Source: Bacteroidota bacterium
GTDB taxonomy: Bacteria; Bacteroidota; Bacteroidia; Chitinophagales; LD1
Reading direction: 5' to 3'
Length of the DNA stretch: 6,491 nt
Assembly: GCA_028288545.1 (NCBI GenBank)
Contig: JAQBNQ010000117.1
Span: forward strand, 1-6,491
Under the pieces are notes generated by a model. It did not search any database. It saw only the letters and a program-made list of their open reading frames with translations, and had not been told where the DNA came from. Position numbers and translations under genes: made by a program. Below are positions 1 to 6,223 of this stretch, piece after piece (positions within the stretch are counted from its first letter, which is position 1; each line of letters begins with the position of its first letter).

Positions 1-699
1 GCTATCCAGCCCCTCGTCAATTTCTATGGCCTGTATTTAGGGCCGTGGAACCATGCAATTGCGAACCTTCACATCCTTTAAGTACAAGGCCTTTTCAAAT
101 ATTTCCGAATTAAGATGATCCGCATCATCATTCCCTTCCTCGTCCGTTACGGCGGTTTCTTTTATCAGGTACTCCAGGTCTTCTTTTGTAAACGATTGTT
201 TGCTTTCCACCAGTTCGGCGCCAAGCACTTTTTTAATCAACCAACGCGAAAGAAAATGGAACACATTGGTAAGCGGCTTTAGCGGAATATAAAACAGGTA
301 CTTGGCCGGAAACGCAAACCACAACAGGGTTTGGTCCGAATTAACCCTAAACAATATTTTAGGCAGCAACTCGCCAAATATCAAAATAACAAAGGCGGTA
401 ATAATGGTTTGCACTATCAGCAGGGCCACCTCATCGGTAGGCAGTATCGCAAAGTGCTCGTGCGTCAGGTAATTGGCCGTAACACTACCAAAAATAACCA
501 GCGAAATATTAAGCCCTATCAGCATAGTGCTTATAAACTTGCTGGGGTTGTTATTAAACTCCGAAACAATAGCCGCACGGGCGCTGCCCTTCTCCTTCAA
601 TAACTCCACCCGCAGTTTATTGGCAGACACAAAAGCTATCTCAATGCCCGAAAAAAAAGCAATAAGCAACAAGGCAGGTATAATCGCACACAGTTCCAT
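1..699 (-). pseudogene. CNNM/CorC (HlyC)-family membrane protein, interrupted by an in-frame stop; 3' part beyond window
   Basis: Proteins of this family are inner-membrane proteins with an N-terminal CNNM (DUF21) membrane domain, a CBS pair and a C-terminal CorC_HlyC domain; several are linked to Mg2+/Co2+ efflux or tolerance. Seen here: the FFSGIEIAFVSANKLRVEL signature at the start, hydrophobic segments at about residues 3-23, 56-78, 92-116 and 125-155 (from the ATG at 697-699), the GELLPK motif between them, then an acidic linker and KVRNCMVPR, the usual entry to the first CBS domain. A TAA at 37-39 follows MVPRP, where relatives have MVPRTEI. Downstream the same frame continues as IQAIEIDEGLDS to the window edge, which fits the expected sequence. 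The visible product would be 220 residues without CBS or CorC domains. I prefer the ATG at 697-699 to a GTG at 772-774, because the 25 extra residues do not look like the family. Family call firm; whether the stop is real is unknown. Confidence 0.85.
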
Positions 700-784
700 C
701 CAATGCAAATTAAAAAAACCCGCACAATCAGGGCGAAAAGTTTTTAGTACAAACGGGTTTTCCGTTCCTGGCACTAACCAGTTA

Positions 785-811
785 CCCCTTCAGGGGACGG
801 AAGGGGCGGGG
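785..811. repeat. G-run element with a short CCCC/GGGG hairpin
   Basis: CCCCTTCAGGGG forms a 4-5 bp hairpin and is followed by further G runs, giving GGGG, GG, GGGG, GGGG at 793-796, 799-800, 803-806 and 808-811. The G richness stands out against the AT-rich surroundings. Similar CCCCT..AGGGG strings are, as far as I recall, frequent between genes in this phylum, so a dispersed repeat is possible. An imperfect G-quadruplex is an alternative. No function can be read from the sequence. Confidence 0.35.
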
Positions 812-815
812 CTGT

Positions 816-841
816 CTATTTCTATTAATAGATATAAATAG
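816..841. repeat. Nested AT-rich inverted repeat upstream of the CNNM gene
   Basis: The perfect 12-bp palindrome TCTATTAATAGA (821-832) sits between the inverted arms CTATTT (816-821) and AAATAG (836-841). It lies about 117 bases upstream of the preferred CNNM start codon (697-699). This is the size and symmetry of a dimeric repressor site, but AT-rich palindromes also occur by chance, and no regulator can be named. Confidence 0.4.
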
Positions 842-958
842 AAAACCCGATTTTTGCTCCCCTGCAAATAGTTAAGCATCAGGCAATTACACATCGAATA
901 TATTAAAAATAAATGTAATTCGTAAAAAATAGAAATACCCCCATCCCCGTATGCCGCT

Positions 959-989
959 AACAAAAAGAACCTAAGCTTTAAGCCCTTAG
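959..989 (-). terminator. Possible minus-strand intrinsic terminator
   Basis: Read on the minus strand, CTAAGGGCTTAAAGCTTAG (971-989) can pair as CTAA/TTAG plus GCT/AGC around a TAA loop, with two G bulged out, and is followed by GTTCTTTTTG. The stem is weak, but the T tract is in the right place. No intact minus-strand gene lies directly upstream of it; it may belong to a decayed gene end at about 978-1171 (see findings). Confidence 0.3.
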
Positions 990-1518
990 TTTATCCATTC
1001 TTTGCTGTTGCCCGCCCTCAAATAGTTTTCATGGCACGGTCAATACTTATTTCCGGATCCGGGTGGTATTCCCTGTTCGCATTCAGCTATGACCTCTATC
1101 TTGAATGCTGCCGTACATCCCTTTTCCGCTTTTTGTGTAAATATAATCTGTGCAAATACACGCTTGGGGACTTAGACGGGTGCATTCCTCAGCGCCAATA
1201 TAATTTAATACCATACCGGTCCCAAAGTAAGATGGCTAACCTGCACTTAATCACAACACCAAATCATTAGTATACTATGTATCATCCGTATACCTTATTT
1301 TTTTAGAATCCCCTCTATCCGTCAAATAATATGAAACTAGTATTATACCTGTTTTAACTTACATTCCTTTTCACATATTTCCCATCGGTTTTCAAAAAAT
1401 AAACATACTTTGTTGACGTAAAGCACAACCCTGAAATTAATCTCTGCTTACTCGGAAAGCAAAAAGAGATTTGTTAGAACTTGTTGATGATTGGCGAAGA
1501 GGATCCCGGAGATACAAG

Positions 1519-1550
1519 TTTGGATAGGAAAGGTTAAGCTAAATATTTTG
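1519..1550 (+). promoter_or_regulatory. Possible Bacteroidota-type promoter for the histidine kinase
   Basis: TTTG at 1519-1522 is followed after 21 bases by TATTTTG at 1544-1550. The phylum's housekeeping promoter is TTTG or TTG, a spacer of about 17-23, then TAnnTTTG; the -7 box here has one base fewer between TA and TTTG, so the match is imperfect. Transcription would start within the hairpin at 1557-1577 and give a very short leader. A similar imperfect box, TACTTTG, lies at 1406-1412 but lacks an upstream TTG at the right distance. Confidence 0.3.
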
Positions 1551-1556
1551 TCAATC

Positions 1557-1577
1557 ATTTTTTCGCATCGAAAAAAT
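1557..1577 (+). repeat. Perfect 9-bp inverted repeat directly before the kinase start codon
   Basis: ATTTTTTCG (1557-1565), loop CAT, then CGAAAAAAT (1569-1577) form a perfect 9-bp stem with a 3-base loop; a further AT/AT pair follows past one mismatch (1554-1580). The ATG is at 1582-1584, so the hairpin occupies the ribosome-landing zone. It could limit translation when folded, or serve as an operator. No Shine-Dalgarno sequence is present, as usual in this phylum. The repeat itself is certain; its role is inferred. Confidence 0.75.
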
Positions 1578-1581
1578 TATA

Positions 1582-4500
1582 ATGAAACGGAAGGATATAC
1601 TGTTTTACCTGCTTGCCTGTGTATTGCTTGGGCTTGTTTTTTTATTTTTCAGCAATGCCTACCGGCAACTGGTACGCTATTCCGAATTAGCCAATAGAAA
1701 TAGTATTGTTTACACAGCTTTTCAACACCTTTCAAAGGAAATAAATAATGCTGCCGTTATCAACCCCGATCTGCTTAAAGCAAATGAATCTTCAAAAACA
1801 GCAAATTTATTTTTTACCGACAGCATGACAGTGATCACGCGATTAGACTATTTAAAATCAGTTGTACGGGACTCTATAAATATTAAAATCGCCGATAAAC
1901 TAAACATCCGGATCAGATCAGAATTATCGTGGATGCTTCGAAGCAACGTACCGGATTCGATTATCCATCATAGATCACCGGCACACATCGCCGCTATCCA
2001 AAACATAGATTCACTCATCAATCAGGGTATTGCCCGAACAGATTTTTTGCTTCAAAATCATAAGAAGGCGCTAAATGAATCCATAAACCAGGTAAGGGCC
2101 TGGATGATTGTATTTATCCTTCTTTCAGCCTTTCTGCTCATTTACACTACAATAAACCTTCGCAGGCAAAAATCTAAAACAGCAAGTACGGAAAAAGAAT
2201 TAGAACTCACCGAAAAACAATTCCGGCACACCCTTGATAACATGCTTGAAGGTGCACAGATCCATGATTTTAACTGGCGGTATACTTATGTAAACAAGGC
2301 TTTGGTAAAATACAGCACCTATTCTAAAGAAGAATTGCTTGGGTATACCCTTATGGAAAAATACCCGGGTATTGAAAATACAGCCTTGTTTAAAACATTA
2401 AAACAGTGCATGGACGAACGCACTGCCCACCATTTAGAAACGGAATTTGTATTCCCGGATAAATCAATAGCCTATTTCGATTTGAGCATAGAGCCGGTAC
2501 CAGAAGGAATTTTTATCCTTTCAGTGGATATTACAGAACGCAAAAAAGCAGAAGAAAAACTTTTGAAGGCCAATCGCCTGTATGCTTTTTTAAGTGCGAT
2601 TAACCAAAGCATTGTGCAGATAAAAGATGAGCGGGAACTTTTAAATAAAGCCTGTAGCATTGCTGTTGAGATAGGACAATTTAAAATGGCCTGGATCGGC
2701 CTGCTGGATAAAAGTGGCAGATTAAATATGGTAAACTTAGGTGGTAACGAAACCGCAACCGGTGGGGTGCAGAAATATTCGGGTATGGATTACGCCAGCC
2801 CTTTACTACGGGGCACCCCTACCGGAAAAGTTCTAAATACCGGAAACTATGCAGTAAGCAATGATGTGCAAAACGACCCGGCCATGAGGGCATGGAAGGA
2901 AGAGTTTGTTCAACATGGGATAAAAGCGAATCTTTCGTTGCCCATTAAAAAATTTGGTAAAATAATTGGGGTGCTTGGCTTTAATTCCACTACCGTAAAC
3001 TTTTTCGATAAGGAGGAAATAGCCTTACTGGATGAAGCCGCGGGTGATATTTCGTATGCGATTGAAAATTTTGAAAAAGAAAAATTACATACCAAGGCCG
3101 AAGCGCAGGTACTGCATAATGAGGCGCTTTTAAAAAAGGCGCAGGCAGTAGCTCATATAGGTAATTGGGACGTAAATTTTGAGACTGGCTTCGGATTGTG
3201 GTCGGATGAGCAGTGCCTGATATATGGCCTTGACCCCACGGATAAAATTCACTCGTTGGATACCTGGTTGTCCTTTATCCATCCCGATGACAAAGATTTA
3301 GCTGTAAACCGGATACAAAAAGCACGGCAATCGGGATTTGGTAATTCTTTCAATCACCGGATTAAAAGAAAAAACGGAACTATAAAGCATATACACACCC
3401 AAACCACAATTGAATTAAATGAAAGTGAAACCTCCATTAGCATGTTTGGCACTTCCCAGGATGTTACCGAACTAAAAATAACAGAAGAAAAGCTGCTGAA
3501 GGCTAACCGGCTTTATGCATTTATCAGTGCTATTAATCAAAGTATTGTACATATAAAAAATGAGCAGGAGCTATTGGATAAAGCCTGTAACATTGCATCG
3601 GAAATTGGCCAATTTAAGATGGCGTGGGTAGGCCTGCTGGACGAAAGTGGCAAGTTGAACAGGGTAAGTTTTAGTGGTGATGAAACAGCGGCAAAAAATA
3701 TTCTGAAACAATCGTTGGATGTTACGGACCCGGCTTTGAAGCATATACCAACTGTAAAAGTACTTAATACCGGAAAGTTTGCTGTTAACAACGATGTGCA
3801 AGACGACCCTACACTGAGCGCATGGAAATATGAATTCATATATCAGGGAATATGTGCAAGTATCTCCTTGCCCTTATTCCGGTTTGGAAAGGTAACCGGC
3901 ATTTTAGGGTTTCACGCCGGTATAAAGAATTTTTTCGATAAAGAAGAAATAGCCTTGCTGGAAGAAGCGGCAGGCGATATTTCGTATGCAATGGAGAATT
4001 TTGAAAAGGAAAAGATGCGTCATCAGGCTGCAGAAAACTTACTGAGAAATGATTTAAAGTTAAAAGAGGCGCAGACCATAGCAAAACTAGGTAACTGGGA
4101 AATTGACATGGTGAATAATAAACAAAGCTGGTCGGATGAATTATTTAATCTTTTCGGATTTAAGTCAGGTGAGGTAACACCAACCGTTGAATCATTTTTA
4201 GCAATGATTCATCCTGATGATGCAGAGTTTGTGAATACGCAGGTGAGCCGGGCATTTGAAACCCTTACCAATAATGCTCCATTTACTTTCCGGTTTACAC
4301 AAAAGGACGGAACAATAAGATATGGCTATTCTGAAAGCAGGTTTGAACTTGACCATAAGCAAAAGCCCATAAGGATATATGGAATTGTGCAGGATGTGAC
4401 GGAAAAGAAGGAGGCCGAAAATAAGATCAAAGAGTTAAATGAAAACCTGGAAGAACGGGTGCAGGAAAGAACAGCGGACTTAACGGAAGCCAATAAAGCC

Positions 4501-5169
4501 CTTGAGGCATTTTCCAGTGCCGTATCGCACGATTTACAAGCCCCTGTTAGAGCGGTTAATAGTTTTGCCAAAATTATCCAACAGGATTACGCGGGCAAAA
4601 TGGACCCTGAGGCATTGGAATTATTCGGACATATAATAGATAGCGGTAAACGGATGAGCGCAATTATTGAGGACCTGCTTAAACTTGCCAAATATGGCAA
4701 AGAGAAACTAAAGTTAGAACGGGTGGATATGAGCAGCCTGATAAGTGGTATTTGGTTAAACATCAGCCGTACAACCAGGCATAATGCCATGCTTGAAATG
4801 GCTGAACTGGAAAGCGTTGATGTAGATATGTCGATGATGCAACAGGTGGTGGTCAATTTACTTTCTAATGCTATCAAATATTCTTCTAAAAAGGAATACC
4901 CGGTTTTACGCGTATGGTGCGAACAGGCAAAAGATAAGGTTACTTTCTACTTTAAAGATAATGGGGCAGGTTTTGATATGAAAGACCATGACCTCTTATT
5001 TGGAGTCTTTCAACGCCTTCACCCGGCAAAGGATTTTGAAGGTACTGGCGTTGGTTTAACCCTTGTAAAAAGAATTATTGAAAAACACGATGGTACAATA
5101 GATGGCAAAGGAGAAGTTGGAGAAGGCGCAACTTTTTGGTTTACTTTGCCAAAACGGGCTACTGAATAG
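1582..5169 (+). CDS. Membrane PAS/GAF multi-sensor histidine kinase (1195 aa), orphan
   Basis: Signal-transducing kinase: senses through its periplasmic and PAS/GAF domains, autophosphorylates on His and passes phosphate to an unidentified response regulator. Domains: TM1 (7-24), mostly helical extracytoplasmic region (25-172, perhaps CHASE3-like), TM2 (174-192), coiled coil, PAS1 (214-316), GAF1 (335-500), PAS2 (525-632), GAF2 (646-810), PAS3 (835-945), coiled coil (946-975), HisKA (975-1042) with phospho-acceptor His983 in SAVSHDLQAPVRA, and HATPase_c (1085-1192). The ATPase has an N box NLLSNAIKY (1092-1100), G1 DNGAGF (1126-1131), an F box and G2 GTGVGL (1154-1159), so catalysis should be intact. 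GAF1-PAS2 and GAF2-PAS3 are a tandem duplication. The GAF domains lack a phytochrome-type Cys-His chromophore site. There is no receiver domain and no regulator gene beside it. The start ATG is supported by the following TM segment. Ligands are unknown. Confidence 0.95.
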   Translation: MKRKDILFYLLACVLLGLVFLFFSNAYRQLVRYSELANRNSIVYTAFQHLSKEINNAAVINPDLLKANESSKTANLFFTDSMTVITRLDYLKSVVRDSINIKIADKLNIRIRSELSWMLRSNVPDSIIHHRSPAHIAAIQNIDSLINQGIARTDFLLQNHKKALNESINQVRAWMIVFILLSAFLLIYTTINLRRQKSKTASTEKELELTEKQFRHTLDNMLEGAQIHDFNWRYTYVNKALVKYSTYSKEELLGYTLMEKYPGIENTALFKTLKQCMDERTAHHLETEFVFPDKSIAYFDLSIEPVPEGIFILSVDITERKKAEEKLLKANRLYAFLSAINQSIVQIKDERELLNKACSIAVEIGQFKMAWIGLLDKSGRLNMVNLGGNETATGGVQKYSGMDYASPLLRGTPTGKVLNTGNYAVSNDVQNDPAMRAWKEEFVQHGIKANLSLPIKKFGKIIGVLGFNSTTVNFFDKEEIALLDEAAGDISYAIENFEKEKLHTKAEAQVLHNEALLKKAQAVAHIGNWDVNFETGFGLWSDEQCLIYGLDPTDKIHSLDTWLSFIHPDDKDLAVNRIQKARQSGFGNSFNHRIKRKNGTIKHIHTQTTIELNESETSISMFGTSQDVTELKITEEKLLKANRLYAFISAINQSIVHIKNEQELLDKACNIASEIGQFKMAWVGLLDESGKLNRVSFSGDETAAKNILKQSLDVTDPALKHIPTVKVLNTGKFAVNNDVQDDPTLSAWKYEFIYQGICASISLPLFRFGKVTGILGFHAGIKNFFDKEEIALLEEAAGDISYAMENFEKEKMRHQAAENLLRNDLKLKEAQTIAKLGNWEIDMVNNKQSWSDELFNLFGFKSGEVTPTVESFLAMIHPDDAEFVNTQVSRAFETLTNNAPFTFRFTQKDGTIRYGYSESRFELDHKQKPIRIYGIVQDVTEKKEAENKIKELNENLEERVQERTADLTEANKALEAFSSAVSHDLQAPVRAVNSFAKIIQQDYAGKMDPEALELFGHIIDSGKRMSAIIEDLLKLAKYGKEKLKLERVDMSSLISGIWLNISRTTRHNAMLEMAELESVDVDMSMMQQVVVNLLSNAIKYSSKKEYPVLRVWCEQAKDKVTFYFKDNGAGFDMKDHDLLFGVFQRLHPAKDFEGTGVGLTLVKRIIEKHDGTIDGKGEVGEGATFWFTLPKRATE
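2551..4413 (+). repeat. Tandem GAF-PAS duplication inside the kinase gene
   Basis: Unit 1 (2551-3483) and unit 2 (3484-about 4413) each encode EEKLLKANRLYAF, a GAF domain and a PAS domain. Landmarks recur at a constant offset: EEKLLKANR at residues 324 and 635, FFDKEEIALL at 474 and 784, GNW at 527 and 837, HPDD at 567 and 877. By eye the GAF parts match at roughly two thirds of about 177 residues, with one or two small gaps, whereas the PAS parts are much less alike. The DNA has diverged at many silent sites, so the duplication is not recent. Confidence 0.85.
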
Positions 5170-5255
5170 CCTTGGGTTGCTCGACTTGCACCTGTAACAA
5201 ACATTCAAATAATTACAAAGCGGAAGAGGGGCAGGTCATAGGTCAGACAATTGCC
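5170..5255. other. Convergent intergenic gap
   Basis: Eighty-six bases separate the stop codons of the kinase (plus) and the oxygenase (minus). GGGCA (5229-5233) can pair with TGCCC (5252-5256) across an 18-base loop, but no T tract follows on either strand, so I do not call a terminator. Nothing else is recognisable. Confidence 0.6.
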
Positions 5256-5855
5256 CTACCCCACTTTCAACCACCCCGTTATACTCAATCGCGTTTTGGT
5301 TGCTACCAATACCTCATGCAGCAACTCGCTGCTTTTAAAGAAAACTATCTTTCCGCTTTCAGGCAAAATATATTGTAGACTATTTTGGTGATGAATACAT
5401 AACTCACCGCCATTTTCCTTTTCCCAATCGGTATTCAAATACATGATCATCGAATACTTGCGGCTATCGTTATCCTTAAACTGGTCTAAATGCTTTTTAT
5501 AAAAACTACCTGTTTCGTAGCGTGTGTAGTGAAACTCGTAACCGGTTATACCTGTATAGCAGGTGCGGTTTAAGTAAGCCACAAAGGTATCCATCAAAGT
5601 AAAAAAGGCGTTCTCAAAAGGGTCGTTATGACTAGGGTCGAGCCAATAAATGCTATCACCTCTTATGGTATTATCCGTTATGTCGGGGGTAGTGTTGCCG
5701 GTGCCAGCCAGGTGTAGTTGTTTCGCGGCAAAAAGTGCCAGCAGGTTAGCCTTTAAATCAGCCGCCAATCCAACACTTAAAAAGTTTTCGGCTAAGCCAA
5801 CCTTATCCAAAATAAAACTATCAATCAGCGTGTCAAATATCTTTTGCAAAAGCAA
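5256..5855 (-). CDS. 2-oxoglutarate/Fe(II)-dependent dioxygenase, prolyl 4-hydroxylase (SM-20/EGL-9-like) type
   Basis: Enzymes of this fold use Fe(II), O2 and 2-oxoglutarate to hydroxylate a protein or small-molecule substrate, releasing succinate and CO2. In this 199-residue cytoplasmic protein (no signal peptide or TM) the metal ligands are His122 and Asp124 in YKKHLDQF and His180 in SSELLHEV; Arg189 in KTRLSITGW should bind the 2-oxoglutarate carboxylate. The core strands SMIMYLNTDW and GGELCIH, between the ligands, are typical of the P4Hc family, and the length is normal. No ATG exists in frame at the 5' end: the start is probably TTG at 5853-5855, or the TTG two codons later. The frame stays open to 5903 without an ATG. 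The gene converges on the kinase and is followed by no partner gene. Its substrate cannot be told; some bacterial relatives act on EF-Tu. Confidence 0.9.
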   Translation of the reverse strand: MLLQKIFDTLIDSFILDKVGLAENFLSVGLAADLKANLLALFAAKQLHLAGTGNTTPDITDNTIRGDSIYWLDPSHNDPFENAFFTLMDTFVAYLNRTCYTGITGYEFHYTRYETGSFYKKHLDQFKDNDSRKYSMIMYLNTDWEKENGGELCIHHQNSLQYILPESGKIVFFKSSELLHEVLVATKTRLSITGWLKVG

Positions 5856-5952
5856 GCGATTTAATAATTGACAAAACCGCTCATCAATATTCTGGTAAGG
5901 TAGTTAGAATTTTGCATAACCGGGTTTTACAGAAATTGCCCTCCACCCTCTT

Positions 5953-5991
5953 ATTGATTTCTTTTGCTTCGCAACGAAATCAATTTTCTTT
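5953..5991 (+). terminator. Hairpin followed by TTTTCTTT, terminator-like on the plus strand
   Basis: ATTGATTTC (5953-5961) pairs perfectly with GAAATCAAT (5976-5984); inside, TTGC/GCAA close a TTC loop, leaving TT opposite C as an internal loop. The T-rich tract TTTTCTTT follows at 5984-5991. This has the form of an intrinsic terminator, but no plus-strand gene ends nearby: the kinase ends about 780 bases upstream, with the opposite-strand oxygenase between them. It could stop read-through antisense transcription, end an unseen small RNA, or be a dispersed palindromic repeat. Confidence 0.4.
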
Positions 5992-6106
5992 CAAGTACAG
6001 GTTTTTTGGTGAGAATGACGAGGAGATAAAACCGGATTAAGATTAATTCGAAATGAGTGCAAATGGCAGGATACATTTTTCACACGGAGGACACAGCCGG
6101 AAATAC

Positions 6107-6121
6107 ATTTTAAATTAAAAT
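6107..6121. repeat. AT-rich palindrome
   Basis: ATTTTAA, a central A, then TTAAAAT form a perfect 15-base inverted repeat. It lies ten bases from the next palindrome (6131-6146). AT-only palindromes of this size can arise by chance. Confidence 0.4.
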
Positions 6122-6130
6122 ACAGTTGCA

Positions 6131-6146
6131 ACGCCATTCATGGCGT
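6131..6146 (-). terminator. Palindrome ACGCCATTCATGGCGT, possible terminator of the T9SS-protein gene
   Basis: ACGCCA and TGGCGT form a perfect 6-bp stem around TTCA (7 bp if the loop is only TC). On the minus strand it lies 77 bases past the stop codon at 6224 and is followed, after nine bases, by TATTTTAATTT. The T-rich part is too distant for a textbook terminator, so a 3' end stabiliser or a REP-like dispersed repeat is equally possible. Confidence 0.3.
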
Positions 6147-6223
6147 GGGCAGATTTCAATGCGGCTGCTCAGGGCTTTACCCCTTAAATGATGTTAGTCT
6201 CAAGCGAAGCGAACTGTCAAAAA

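Larger units (their letters stand above)
700..1581. other. Non-coding region between the divergent CNNM and kinase genes
   Basis: This stretch of almost 900 bases holds no open frame I can support as a gene. The longest plus-strand frame (1031-1270, 79 codons) is rich in Cys, Tyr and Leu and resembles no family I know. It does hold a G-run/CCCC hairpin element (785-811), a nested AT-rich inverted repeat (816-841), a minus-strand terminator-like hairpin (959-989), a 10-bp palindrome TAGTATACTA (1268-1277), and a possible promoter and hairpin before the kinase (1519-1577). Because the two flanking genes diverge, both promoters should lie here. Confidence 0.7.
5856..6223. other. Non-coding region between two minus-strand genes, with three inverted repeats
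   Basis: No gene-like frame is visible apart from the possible 16-codon upstream extension of the oxygenase (5856-5903). The region carries a hairpin with a T tract on the plus strand (5953-5991), an AT palindrome (6107-6121) and a CG-rich palindrome (6131-6146). A CACACGGAGGACACAG string (6081-6096) resembles low-complexity intergenic motifs found in many bacteria. The oxygenase promoter should lie here, but I find no clear TAnnTTTG box. Confidence 0.6.

Noticed and set aside
331..603. A 90-codon plus-strand frame and a 122-codon one at 473-841
   Set aside because: Both lie mostly antisense to the well-supported CNNM gene, and their translations are low-complexity (rich in Asn, Gln and Lys, or in Ser and Leu) without any domain.
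793..811. A G-quadruplex
   Set aside because: One of the four G runs has only two Gs, so at best a weak two-layer structure could form.
1031..1270. A 79-codon plus-strand ORF in the intergenic region
   Set aside because: Composition is odd, no motif is recognisable, there is no suitable upstream signal, and the minus strand of the same stretch looks more gene-like.
1491..1697. A 68-codon plus-strand ORF overlapping the kinase start
   Set aside because: It runs out of frame into the start of the kinase gene and its second half is just a shifted reading of the TM1 codons.
1582..5169. A phytochrome-type photoreceptor reading of the GAF domains
   Set aside because: Neither GAF domain has the Cys-His chromophore motif or a PHY domain; only the HisKA region resembles that of phytochrome-like kinases.
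5229..5256. GGGCA...TGCCC as a bidirectional terminator between the convergent genes
   Set aside because: The stem is only five standard pairs with an 18-base loop, and no T tract follows on either strand.
5172..5378. A 68-codon plus-strand ORF following the kinase stop
   Set aside because: Most of it is antisense to the conserved C-terminus of the oxygenase, and the translation has no recognisable features.
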